A stretch of 28,790 bases of DNA from Pauljensenia sp902373545 (GCF_041432775.1 NZ_JAPWAG010000029.1:1-28790), one strand, 5' to 3'. Positions 16,672 through 23,943 are shown, counted from the first letter of the stretch. Notes: generated by a model from the letters alone, not told the origin. Numbers and translations are program-made.

Positions 16672-16786
16672 AATGTAGGGATCCCTCTCTCAGTCCGGTT
16701 GTTTCTTTCCCGTCCGATCACCCGAGTCGGCCACCTCGGGACGACCACAGACCCCGGCCTCGTACCTACAGACGACCACTTCAGCA

Positions 16787-16806
16787 ATAGTGCACGCGTG
16801 CACTAT
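16787..16806. promoter_or_regulatory. Operator palindrome and -10 region of the XRE-MNT/HEPN operon
   Basis: ATAGTGCACGCGTGCACTAT is a perfect 20-bp palindrome ending 9 bp before the XRE-MNT start codon. Its right end merges with a -10-like TATCAT (16804-16809), which would start transcription at or next to the ATG (16816). Autorepression by the HTH protein is the natural reading. Confidence 0.8.
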
Positions 16807-16815
16807 CATGGAGAC

Positions 16816-17286
16816 ATGAGCCGGTTTCGTCGTGACGATGCGCCGTCCCTCGTGCGCGCTGCACGTCAGGACGCGTCCCTCACGCAGGCCGAGCTGGCGG
16901 CGATGACCGGGATGAGCCAGTCGACGCTCGCGCAGATCGAGTCCGGCAGGCGCGCAGTCTCCGCCGAACTGCTCGAACGCATCCTCCGCGTCGCCGACTA
17001 CCGCCCCTCTGTGCCGCTTGCCCGCTACGCGCCCGCGATCAGCAGCTACGCCCAGGAACGAGGCCTCGGTTCCCTCCGCGTCTTCGGCTCGGTTGCCCGG
17101 GGAACAGACGGATTCGAGTCAGACATTGACCTGATCGGCACGCCCACCCGCGAGCTATCGCTGTTCGAGTTGGCGGACATCGCATCGTTCGCGTGCGAGC
17201 TCACCGGCTTCCCGACGGAGGTTCACGCGGACACTCACGTACCCGAGGCACTGCGAACTGCCGTTGACGAGGCCGTGGCACTATGA
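16816..17286 (+). CDS. XRE-family HTH fused to minimal nucleotidyltransferase (MNT), antitoxin
   Basis: The 156-residue protein joins an N-terminal XRE helix-turn-helix (about residues 9-62, TQAELAAMTGMSQSTLAQIE) to a compact nucleotidyltransferase domain with GSVARG at 91-96 and the metal pair Asp103/Asp105 in SDIDLIG. In MntA-HepT systems the MNT protein neutralises a HEPN RNase by AMPylating it; here the same chain also carries the DNA-binding domain that probably represses the operon through the 20-bp palindrome. The ATG at 16816 has GGAG just upstream; the in-frame extension to 16666 crosses MITE copy A and the operator, so it is rejected. Its stop overlaps the HEPN start (ATGA). Confidence 0.9.
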   Translation: MSRFRRDDAPSLVRAARQDASLTQAELAAMTGMSQSTLAQIESGRRAVSAELLERILRVADYRPSVPLARYAPAISSYAQERGLGSLRVFGSVARGTDGFESDIDLIGTPTRELSLFELADIASFACELTGFPTEVHADTHVPEALRTAVDEAVAL

Positions 17287-17678
17287 GCGAGTCGGCTCCC
17301 TTCACCCCTCGGCCGCGAGTGGCGCGCAGACACGCGCCCAGTTTCGACGCTGAGAACTTCCTGCACGAACTCGACGTCATCGCCCACCGCATCGAGCGGG
17401 TTGCCGCTGTCCCCGCAGAGGCTTTCAGCGCCGATTGCCCGGAGTATGACTCGGCTTGCATGGTGATCATTCGGCTGGCCGCGTTCCTGGAACGCGAAGA
17501 GTACGCGCCCTACATGGATGCCCTGACTTCCTCGGAGAAGCGCGCCCTGCGCACGACCCGCAACATTGCCGCACACTCGGGGTACCAGAGCATGGACGAC
17601 CAGCTCCTGTGGATGGCCGTCACCCGCAACGTGCCCGACATGATCGAGCGCTTGCGCGCCGCAGCCTCACGCGGATAG
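17283..17678 (+). CDS. HEPN-domain (HepT-like, DUF86) ribonuclease toxin
   Basis: This 131-residue, largely helical protein contains the HEPN catalytic motif as R93-N-x3-H98 (RNIAAH), followed by SGYQSMDDQLLW, the usual C-terminal pattern of DUF86/HepT proteins. It would cleave RNA (tRNA in studied HepT toxins) until blocked by the MNT partner encoded directly upstream. In studied HepT the target tyrosine follows as RX4HXY; here the nearest Tyr is one position later (Y101, H-x2-Y), so the modification site may be shifted. The gene overlaps the antitoxin by 4 bp and ends next to repeat array 3. Confidence 0.88.
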   Translation: MSESAPFTPRPRVARRHAPSFDAENFLHELDVIAHRIERVAAVPAEAFSADCPEYDSACMVIIRLAAFLEREEYAPYMDALTSSEKRALRTTRNIAAHSGYQSMDDQLLWMAVTRNVPDMIERLRAAASRG

Positions 17679-17755
17679 GTTACGAACACGCGGATAGGTT
17701 ATTAACCTATCCACAAGCGAATAACCTATCCGCATCGTGACAACCTATCCGCGAG
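17671..17755. repeat. 19-bp-period dyad array 3 (2 direct + 3 inverted units)
   Basis: Direct GGATAGGTTA units start at 17673 and 17692; inverted units start at 17706, 17725 and 17744. The period is 19 bp and the central offset 14 bp. The centre is a perfect 21-bp palindrome at 17692-17712. The first unit overlaps the last codons of the HEPN toxin, so the array begins inside the gene's 3' end. Confidence 0.92.
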
Positions 17756-17810
17756 CGCAGGCCAGATCGGCCTCAACACTCGCACGATTCCACACAGTTC
17801 CCCGACAATC

Positions 17811-17916
17811 TCGCACGTAATTCCCCCACGCCTCTTTCAAACTTTGAAATCGGATCGTTGATATTCCGCGGTTTTCAAGGCGTGTCCCAGAACACGCTTC
17901 GGGGAATTACGTGCGA
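17811..17916 (+). mobile_element. 106-bp MITE-like element, copy B
   Basis: This copy is nearly identical to copy A, with the same perfect 16-bp terminal inverted repeats. The 55 bp joining it to array 3 (17756-17810) recur almost unchanged (one difference) between array 5 and copy D, which points to duplication of an array-spacer-MITE unit. Confidence 0.85.
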
Positions 17917-18040
17917 AATTTGGGGAAGTCTCAGCGGCACCCGCAGCACCTGCAGTATCGACGGTATCGACGGAATTTACGGGAGGATGCAAACACAGCC
18001 GTTGCCCGGTCCCCGTGGCCCACAGCCACAGCGGTGCCCA
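17917..18040. repeat. MITE-flanking duplicated segment
   Basis: About 120 bp after copy B (including ACGGGAGGATGCAAACACAG and CCCGTGGCCCACAGCCACAG) reappear after copy C at 18756-18872 with a few indels. No open frame is convincing. It is part of the repeating architecture of the island. Confidence 0.75.
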
Positions 18041-18111
18041 AAACGCAGACCACCTCTGCTCAAACCACCAAAATACAGCCATTGTGGCCGAGGTGGTCTG
18101 CACTTTGGGCA
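18035..18111. repeat. Inverted-repeat family 2, copy I
   Basis: The 22-nt left arm (TGCCCAAAACGCAGACCACC with TC) and right arm (GAGGTGGTCTGCACTTTGGG with CA) are complementary at 20 of 22 positions across a 33-bp loop. Related elements lie at 18359-18425 and 28514-28590. Confidence 0.85.
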
Positions 18112-18180
18112 GATTGCCGGTGAGGGCCATCCTCACCAGCACACAGCGACTGCCGACACCACCTCGGCGGCCGAGGGCTC

Positions 18181-18290
18181 GCACGCGGATAGGTTACGAA
18201 CACGCGGATAGGTTACGAACACGCGGATAGGTTATTAACCTATCCACAAGCGAATAACCTATCCGCATCGTGACAACCTATCCGCGAGCG
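18181..18290. repeat. 19-bp-period dyad array 4 (3 direct + 3 inverted units)
   Basis: Direct units start at 18187, 18206 and 18225; inverted units at 18239, 18258 and 18277. Spacers (CGAACACGC, ACAAGCGAA, GCATCGTGA) match array 3, so arrays 3 and 4 are recent relatives that differ by one added direct unit. Confidence 0.93.
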
Positions 18291-18358
18291 ACGCCCCGGA
18301 TCCCACCGTCACCTCAGGGCCACAGGGCAAGCACCGAAGGGCAGCCAGCACACCGATG

Positions 18359-18425
18359 TGCTCAAACCGTAGACCACCTCAGCCAAAAACACCCATTTCA
18401 AGCGAAGTGGACTGCACTTTGAGAC
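18359..18425. repeat. Inverted-repeat family 2, copy II
   Basis: Left arm TGCTCAAACCGTAGACCACC(TC) and right arm GAAGTGGACTGCACTTTGAG(AC) are imperfect complements with a 23-bp loop containing ACCCATTT. Arm sequences match copies I and III more closely than chance would allow. Confidence 0.8.
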
Positions 18426-18649
18426 AAGAACACAACACCACCAATAACAACCAACAACCCTCAAAACACCCGGTCCACAAAACCAGACCAGGCCACAATC
18501 ACCACCACGCGGATTCTTCCACCTCAACGCACTTTCGCGTACCAGACCGTCCCCAAACGCCACCCACAGCAACCACACCCACGACGCCGCAAGACGCATC
18601 CCGCCGCAAGACGCCTCCCGCTGCAATCAGCCATGATTCCCCGACAATA
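18426..18649. other. AC-rich non-coding stretch
   Basis: This segment between repeats is rich in A and C on the plus strand (for example AACACAACACCACCAATAAC) and clearly lower in GC than the genes around it. Frames on either strand lack recognisable domains and normal codon bias. No gene is called. Confidence 0.6.
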
Positions 18650-18755
18650 TCGCACGTAATTCCCCCACGCCTCTTTCAAACTTTGAAATCGGATCGTTGA
18701 TATTCCGCGGTTTTCAAGGCGTGTCCCAGAACACGCTTCGGGGAATTACGTGCGA
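18650..18755 (+). mobile_element. 106-bp MITE-like element, copy C
   Basis: The sequence and 16-bp terminal inverted repeats are the same as copies A and B. Left flank ATTCCCCGACAATA resembles the left flanks of copies B and D, so copies B-D probably spread by duplication of larger units rather than independent insertion. Confidence 0.85.
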
Positions 18756-18896
18756 AATTTGGGGAGGTCTCGGCGGAATCTGCGGTATCGACGGGATTTA
18801 CGGGAGGATGCAAACACAGTCGTTGCCCGGTCACCCGTGGCCCACAGCCACAGCGGTGCCCAAATCGCTGGCCACCTCGGCGACCGACGGTTCGCA

Positions 18897-19020
18897 TGCG
18901 GATAGGTTACGAAGATCCGGATAGGTTACGAAGATCCGGATAGGTTACGAAGATCCGGATAGGTTATTAAGCTATCCGGATGCGCATAACCTATCCGGAT
19001 CGTGACAACCTATCCGCGTA
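18897..19020. repeat. 19-bp-period dyad array 5 (4 direct + 3 inverted units)
   Basis: Direct units start at 18900, 18919, 18938 and 18957; inverted units at 18971, 18990 and 19009. The period and central offset are unchanged, but this copy has four direct units with CGAAGATCC spacers like array 2. Unit number therefore varies (2, 3 or 4) while geometry is fixed. Confidence 0.93.
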
Positions 19021-19088
19021 ACGGATCCGCGAGCGCAGGCCAGATCGGCCTCAACACTCGCACGATCCCACACAGTTCCCCGACAATC

Positions 19089-19194
19089 TCGCACGTAATT
19101 CCCCCACACCTCTTTCAAACTTTGAAATCGAAACGTTGATATTCCGCGGTTTTCAAGGTGTGTCCCAGAACACGCTCCGGGGAATTACGTGCGA
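19089..19194 (+). mobile_element. 106-bp MITE-like element, copy D
   Basis: The same 16-bp terminal inverted repeats and length are present, with paired changes in an internal stem: CCACACC on the left and GGTGTG on the right where the other copies have CCACGCC and GGCGTG. The compensatory change keeps the internal pairing. Confidence 0.85.
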
Positions 19195-19256
19195 AATGTG
19201 GGGAGGCCCCGCAGCAGGTTCTCCGGAAAGATGCCAAGGACGGTCGAGGCCACAAC

Positions 19257-19373
19257 GACCGTGACCCGCTACCAGGCGCCGACCGTGACCCTCTACCGGG
19301 TGGCCCGCTACCAGGCGATACCGACCGTGACCCGCTACCGGGTGACCGTCTACCAGGCGATGCCGACCGTGAC
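19257..19373. repeat. Tandem repeats derived from the murB 3' end
   Basis: GACCGTGACC occurs at 19257, 19281, 19324 and 19364; the last lies inside murB. On the minus strand the copy beyond the murB stop still reads VTVGIAW-stop, and the next reads VTVGAW-stop. The units are 24-43 bp and are local duplications of the final codons of murB including its stop. Confidence 0.8.
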
Positions 19374-20438
19374 CGGCTCGGGCACCAGGGTCACGCCAAA
19401 CGCGTCATATACGCGCTCGCGCACGGCGCGGGCCAGGGCCTCGATGTCGGCACTGCTCGCGCCGCCCCTGTTCGTCAGGGCCAGCACGTGCTTCGTGGAC
19501 AGGGATGCGCGCGGAGGGTCCCCAGCCTCGGGCAGGTGGAATCCCTTCCCGCAGCCCGCGTGGTCGATGAGCCAGGCGGCGCTCGTCTTGACGAGGCCCT
19601 CCCCCGCGCCAAAGCGTGGCGCGCCCTCGGGCAGGGACGCGGCCACGGCCTCGGGCAGGATCGGGTTCGTGAAGAAAGAGCCGGCGCTCCACGTGTCATG
19701 ATCGGCGGGGTCGAGGACCATGCCCTTGCCGCGGCGCAGCTCCAGGACGGTCGAACGCACCAGGGACGCGTCGGCGCGCTCCCCGGCCTCGACGCCCAGG
19801 CGCCGGGCGAGCTCGGAGTACATGACGGGGGCGCTCAGGGGCGAGCGCTCCAAGCGGAAGTCCACGGACAGGACCACCCAGCGGCCGGTCGGGCCCCACG
19901 GGCGGCCATTCAGGCCCACCTCGCCGACGCTGCGCTTGATAGCCGAGGAGCGGTAGGCGAATCCGAGCTCAGCCGGAGCCAGGCGCACGACGTTACCCGT
20001 CAGGCGGTCGTAGGCCTCGACCGAGGAGATGGTTTCGGCGACCTCGTGGCCGTAGGCGCCCACGTTCTGCACGGGGGACGCGCCCACGGTGCCGGGGATG
20101 CCGGAGAGCGCTTCGACGCCGGAGAGGCCCTGGGCCAGGGTCCAGGACACGAACTCGTCCCAGACGGTGCCCGCGCCGGCGCGCACGAGCACCGGCCCGG
20201 AAGGACCCTCATCGATGATGGAGGCGATCTCGCCGAAAGGCTGCACGTCCACGACCGTGCCCTCAAAGGGCGCGTCGGAGGCCAGCAGGTTCGATCCGCC
20301 ACCCACGACGAGCAGCGGGCCGCCCGAGGCGTCGGCCGCGCGAACGGCCTCCACGAGGGCGTCGGTCGAGGTGGCGGGCACGAGGCGGGCAATCGGCCCA
20401 CCCACGCGCAGGGTCGTCAGATCAGCGAGGGTCGTCAT
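19350..20438 (-). CDS. murB: UDP-N-acetylenolpyruvoylglucosamine reductase MurB
   Basis: The 362-residue FAD enzyme reduces UDP-GlcNAc-enolpyruvate to UDP-MurNAc with NADPH, the second committed step of peptidoglycan precursor synthesis in the cytoplasm. Visible motifs are VGGGSNLLASD (FAD binding, about residues 45-55), SGIPGTVGASPVQNVGAYG, the FAYRSSAIK arginine segment and AGSFFTNPIL with the catalytic serine. Length fits actinobacterial MurB. The ATG at 20438 is where homology starts (TLADLTTLRVGG); the extension to 20579 is spurious. The stop lies within a tandem array of its own 3' end. Confidence 0.96.
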   Translation of the reverse strand: MTTLADLTTLRVGGPIARLVPATSTDALVEAVRAADASGGPLLVVGGGSNLLASDAPFEGTVVDVQPFGEIASIIDEGPSGPVLVRAGAGTVWDEFVSWTLAQGLSGVEALSGIPGTVGASPVQNVGAYGHEVAETISSVEAYDRLTGNVVRLAPAELGFAYRSSAIKRSVGEVGLNGRPWGPTGRWVVLSVDFRLERSPLSAPVMYSELARRLGVEAGERADASLVRSTVLELRRGKGMVLDPADHDTWSAGSFFTNPILPEAVAASLPEGAPRFGAGEGLVKTSAAWLIDHAGCGKGFHLPEAGDPPRASLSTKHVLALTNRGGASSADIEALARAVRERVYDAFGVTLVPEPVTVGIAW

Positions 20439-20600
20439 GCCCCTAAGCCTAGTCGCACGGCGCGCGTTCGGCCTAACCCCGGCAGGCCTCGGCCCCGCGA
20501 GCGCCGGGTGGTACGCACCGGCACGAGGCCGTGGTAAGCCTGCGATCCGGCGCACGCAGCGGTGGGCAGACTGAGGCACGAGGCCGTGGCAGGCTCGTCC
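20439..20600. other. murB upstream spacer with a short direct repeat
   Basis: The spacer between the divided murB and oxidoreductase transcripts holds two copies of GCACGAGGCCGTGG (20521-20534 and 20577-20590). Related ACGAGGCCGTGG/CCACGGCCTCGT words occur near htpX and fprA (26356, 26514). No gene is seen. Confidence 0.5.
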
Positions 20601-20623
20601 CCCTCCGTTCGTTCGCCGGAGGG
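20601..20623 (-). terminator. Hairpin after the quinone oxidoreductase gene
   Basis: CCCTCCG and CGGAGGG form a 7-bp stem 14 bp beyond the stop. There is no T tract, so it is at best a weak terminator. Confidence 0.4.
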
Positions 20624-20636
20624 TAGCGTGAGGATT

Positions 20637-21626
20637 TCAGGGAATAGTGATGACGATCTTGCCACGGACGTGGCCACCCATGAGCTCCGTGTACGCGGCG
20701 CGTACTTGCTCCACGTCGAACGGGTAGGTGCCCGCGATAGTCAGGTTCACCGTGCCGCGGTCAATGAGTCCCGCGACTGTTGCAATGTCGGCGATCTTTC
20801 CGTCTCGCCCGCCGGTAAAGCGCGCGCGACGCAGGGCGATCGCGGGAGTTGGAACGAGAGTGCCCACGCGCTCTCCCGGAACACCGAGACTATGGGCCAG
20901 CGACGAGTATCCGCCGAAGCAGTCGATGAAGGCAGTGACGGGCGAGGGCGCCGCGTCCTTGATGTGTTGCTCCAGGCCCTCGCCATAGGCCACGGGGATC
21001 GCGCCAAGGGACCGCAGGTAGTCGGCGTTGGAGGGACCGGCGATACCGATGACGCTCGCCCCGCGGGCACGAGCGAGCTGTGTGACGAGGCCTCCCACTC
21101 CCCCGGCGGCTGCCGCGACAACGATAACGTCACCCGCCTCCGCCCTCACACGGCGGAGCGCACCCATCGCGGTCTGTGCAGCAACACCCAGGCCTCCGGC
21201 GACGTCGAAGCTGACGGAGGCGGGTTTGGGGACAACGTTCGTCGCCGAGGTGAGTACGTCCGTCGCGAGTGCCCCGTATTCCCGAGCGGACCAGGGAGCG
21301 GCGCGCAGGAGGCCGATAACCTCGTCCCCCACGCACACGTTGCTCACCGCCGGGCCGACGGCCGTCACGACGCCGGCAAAATCCTGTCCGACGCCCCGTA
21401 GCGGCCGCTCCTTGCCGCGAGCGAACCAACGGGCAGGGTGAACGATGGTGCGGACGACCTCGAGGGGCCTCGTCAATCCACCGAAGAGCTTGTAGTCAAC
21501 AGGGTTGATGCCGGCGGCCCGCACCTTCACGAGCACCTGCCCCTCACCGGGCGCAGGAAGGGATACCTCGCCTTCCTCGAGCACCTCAACGCCTCCGAAA
21601 CGACGGTATCCGATCATTCGCGCCAT
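20637..21626 (-). CDS. NADP-dependent zinc-independent oxidoreductase (quinone oxidoreductase-like MDR)
   Basis: The 329-residue protein has the medium-chain dehydrogenase layout: N-terminal GroES-like domain (GEGQVLVKVRAAGINPVDYK, GVGQDFAGVVTAVG) and Rossmann domain with VVAAAAGGVGGLVTQLAR, ending GGHVRGKIVITI. Catalytic and structural zinc ligands are absent, as in QOR/zeta-crystallin enzymes that reduce quinones or enones with NADPH. The ATG at 21626 follows an AGAAGAAG stretch. It stands alone, with a transporter remnant immediately upstream. Confidence 0.9.
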   Translation of the reverse strand: MARMIGYRRFGGVEVLEEGEVSLPAPGEGQVLVKVRAAGINPVDYKLFGGLTRPLEVVRTIVHPARWFARGKERPLRGVGQDFAGVVTAVGPAVSNVCVGDEVIGLLRAAPWSAREYGALATDVLTSATNVVPKPASVSFDVAGGLGVAAQTAMGALRRVRAEAGDVIVVAAAAGGVGGLVTQLARARGASVIGIAGPSNADYLRSLGAIPVAYGEGLEQHIKDAAPSPVTAFIDCFGGYSSLAHSLGVPGERVGTLVPTPAIALRRARFTGGRDGKIADIATVAGLIDRGTVNLTIAGTYPFDVEQVRAAYTELMGGHVRGKIVITIP

Positions 21627-21746
21627 GATTCTTCTTCTCTCATCGAAGCGACACTGAGCGCCACGTCACAGGCGTTCCTGCCCACCAGGATACACCGACC
21701 GAGTAGCCGAAGAAAGGCGCAAGGACAAGCCGGATACGCGGCCTGT

Positions 21747-22093
21747 CTAGTCGCCAAACACCAGGTCCGTGCGCCTGGTTCCACGCCGGTCGGGCACCTG
21801 CCCGGCAAGCACGATGCGAGGAGGATCGGCAGGGCGACTAAGGCGAGCGCTCGGTGGTAGCCGATGTGGTCGGCGATGAGGCCGAGGAGGGGCGGGCCGA
21901 TGAGGGCCGCGCCGTAGTTGACGGTGGACAGGACGGAGACGCGCGCGGGCGTCATCACGGGGTCGACGGACAGGGCGGAGATGCCCAGGGGGAAGCCGAG
22001 GGCCGAGCCGATGACCCACAGGGCGATGCCCGCGACCGCGAACAGGTGGTGCGGCGCGAAGGCCACGAGCAGCAGGCCCACGACCGCGCCGGG
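21747..22093 (-). pseudogene. MFS transporter C-terminal remnant
   Basis: The minus-strand frame reads VVGLLLVAFAPHHLFAVAGI, LGFPLGISALSVDPVMTPAR and LIGPPLLGLIADHIGYHRAL, which matches the last three or four helices of a major facilitator permease. The first two thirds are missing: the frame is cut at about 22093, next to the IS3-type orfA. Near 21805 the natural C-terminus (GQVPDRRGTRRTDLVFGD) lies in a neighbouring frame, suggesting a frameshift too. This is decayed and not functional. Confidence 0.75.
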
Positions 22094-22094
22094 C

Positions 22095-22382
22095 CTAGAA
22101 GTTTCCCTCCGCCAACTCTCGCAGCGCCGCCTTCTCCAGCTCGGCTTGGCCCAGCAACTGTTTCAAGCGCGCGTTTTGCTCGCGCAACTCACGCAGCTCC
22201 TTGGCCTCACGACGACTCATCGACCCATAACGCTGGCGCCACCGGCACAACGTCGCCTCGCTGATACCCAGCACGCGGCAGGCCTGGGCCACACTCATGC
22301 CCTCACCTCGCAACGCCTCGGCCTTCTCCAGCTTCACGACAATCTGCTCAGGCGTGTGCTTCGAGAACTTCCTCATGGTCAT
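22095..22382 (-). mobile_element. IS3-family transposase orfA, orphan
   Basis: The 95-residue product has an N-terminal helix-turn-helix (TPEQIVVKLEKAEAL, VAQACRVLGISEATLCRWRQRY) and a leucine-zipper-like coiled coil (LRELREQNARLKQLLGQAEL) ending AEGNF, typical of the OrfA of IS3-type elements. OrfA alone looks complete, but the orfB with the DDE catalytic core should follow at once and is absent; MFS coding sequence begins there instead. No terminal inverted repeats are evident. It is a remnant whose insertion or later deletion probably removed the 5' part of the transporter gene. Confidence 0.85.
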
Positions 22383-22526
22383 CCATTCTGCCCGGCCACA
22401 AGCAGCCAGGACTACTCAGAACAACCCTCTCACAACAAACGGTCCAAAAAACCCAGACCCCTCCAGCATGCTCTCGCTCCTCATCGTCGAGAAATGGAAC
22501 ATGCGGATCTTTTTTGTTCCGCTCGC

Positions 22527-22532
22527 TATACT
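22527..22532 (+). promoter_or_regulatory. -10 element for a leaderless FadR-family transcript
   Basis: TATACT lies 6 bp before the ATG at 22539, placing the expected transcription start at the start codon. There is no ribosome-binding site. A matching -35 is not obvious (a TTTTTTG tract lies nearby). Confidence 0.5.
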
Positions 22533-22538
22533 TAGCTT

Positions 22539-23303
22539 ATGTTGTCAGACAAATCTGTGCAAGAGATTACAGCACAAGTACCCGGATCCACCGACGCAAA
22601 CCGGGCGGCACCAGCGCACATTGATACGCGATCCTCCGTCACGATGGACGCGATCAAGTCCTACATCCTGCGCCACGGGCTGCGCCCCGGGGACCACCTG
22701 CCCACCGAATCCGCGCTGTGCGCCGACCTCGGAGTCTCGCGCTCTTCGGTTCGTGAGGCACTGCGCAAACTCCAGGCCCTCGACATCGTCACAGTCCGCC
22801 AGGGATCGGGCTCCTACGTCGGAGACATGTCGCTGCAACCCCTGGTCGAAACCCTCGTGCTGCGCGCGGCCCTCGACGACATCAACGGCGTGCAGTCCCT
22901 GCACTCGATCGTCGAAACCCGCCACGCCCTCGACCTCGGGATCGCGCTGCCACTCACCCGAGCCATGAAGGGCACATCCAACCCGGAACTGTGGGAACTG
23001 GTCAACACCATGACGGACCACGCCCACTCCGGCGCCACCTACCTGGACCAGGACATCGCGTTCCACTCCGGGCTGCTGGCCTACCTGAAGAATCCGCTCA
23101 TGCACCAGCTCGTCGCCGCCATGTGGCTGGTTCACCAGAGCGTGACCCCTCAGCTGGCCGCAGCCTCGCGCGAGGAGATGGAGGACACCGCCGAGGCGCA
23201 CGCCGCGATCCTGCACGCGTGCGAGGCCGGGGACGTGGAGGCGTACGCCGCAGCAGTCGACGCCCACTACGAACCCCTCATGGCCATCATCGAAGGCCGC
23301 TGA
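22539..23303 (+). CDS. GntR-family transcriptional regulator, FadR/FCD subfamily
   Basis: The 254-residue protein has a GntR winged helix (about residues 31-98: AIKSYILRHGLRPGDHLPTE, LGVSRSSVREALRKLQALDI, VRQGSGSYV) and an all-helical FCD effector domain with DQDIAFHSGLL (Asp-x3-His), HAAILHACEAGD and VDAHYEPL, which form the metal/ligand pocket. FCD regulators respond to organic acids or sugar acids and usually control a neighbouring catabolic operon; none survives here, only a sialidase-like remnant on the other strand. The start is probably leaderless. The first about 30 residues are not part of the domain. Confidence 0.9.
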   Translation: MLSDKSVQEITAQVPGSTDANRAAPAHIDTRSSVTMDAIKSYILRHGLRPGDHLPTESALCADLGVSRSSVREALRKLQALDIVTVRQGSGSYVGDMSLQPLVETLVLRAALDDINGVQSLHSIVETRHALDLGIALPLTRAMKGTSNPELWELVNTMTDHAHSGATYLDQDIAFHSGLLAYLKNPLMHQLVAAMWLVHQSVTPQLAAASREEMEDTAEAHAAILHACEAGDVEAYAAAVDAHYEPLMAIIEGR

Positions 23304-23909
23304 CCAGGAGCCCCGGCCCGTGCGTCAACCACCTGCACGTAGGTTTGCTCCCCCACGCGCACGACGTAGGGCATAGCAACCTCACCATCAACGGTGGCCG
23401 TGGCTCCCGAGGTCGAGAAGAGCGCGTCCGCGCCCGTGACCTCGTAGTGGGCATCCGTCATATCCGCGTAGGTCAGCTCCGCAGGGCCACTCCCCCACGC
23501 CCACCACGCGCGCAGACGCTCACCGCCCGCGCTCGAGTCCATATAGCCGACGGCTCCCTCGCTCGAGGCGAACGCCAGGTGCATGAGTCCGCCGCCGTCG
23601 ACCCCCACGCAGGCATCCGACGAGACAGGCGGGGCACCCCGTCGGTAGCTCGCGCGGATACGACCAGCCACCGCGCCCATCGCGCTCCATCCAGCGGATT
23701 CGGTTCGGATTCGGCAGGTCCGAGGCCATGGTCAGCCCGTTGAAGTCAGCTCCCGTGCCCGAGGCCGGGGCGGGCCGCTCGTCGAAGAAGAGAATGAGAC
23801 GCTCATCACGGAGCCTCACAAGGGCAGGAATACGAGCCTCACCTGCACCGATCGGTGCGACGATCTGGCGGGCACCCACCCGACATCGCATGTCATAGCT
23901 CTCACTCAT
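23267..23909 (-). pseudogene. Sialidase-like (BNR) gene remnant with frameshift
   Basis: From the ATG at 23909 one minus-strand frame reads IPALVRLRDERLILFFDERP (the RIP motif and first blade of bacterial sialidases) and LPNPNRIRW. The similarity then continues in another frame from about 23670 (SSDACVGVDGGGLMHLAFAS, then ADALFSTSGATATVDG and MPYVVRVGEQTYVQVV). Joining the frames gives about 213 residues, far short of a sialidase propeller, with no intact Asp box and no signal peptide. Its 3' end overlaps the regulator gene. A single-base sequencing error could explain the shift, but not the short length. Confidence 0.6.
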
Positions 23910-23943
23910 GCGGACGGCATACACGAGTGACGCCGCATACACA

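Noticed and set aside
17706..17715. DnaA boxes / replication origin
   Set aside because: CTATCCACA resembles TTATCCACA, but only one or two units have it; most read CTATCCGCA or CTATCCGGA. No dnaA or dnaN is nearby.
17671..19020. CRISPR array
   Set aside because: The recurring unit is only 10 bp, it inverts at the centre, the 9-bp spacers are themselves shared between arrays, and there are no cas genes.
22991..23743. Plus-strand 250-residue frame
   Set aside because: It is a frame-shifted shadow of the FadR-type gene running on across the sialidase remnant; its composition is non-protein-like.
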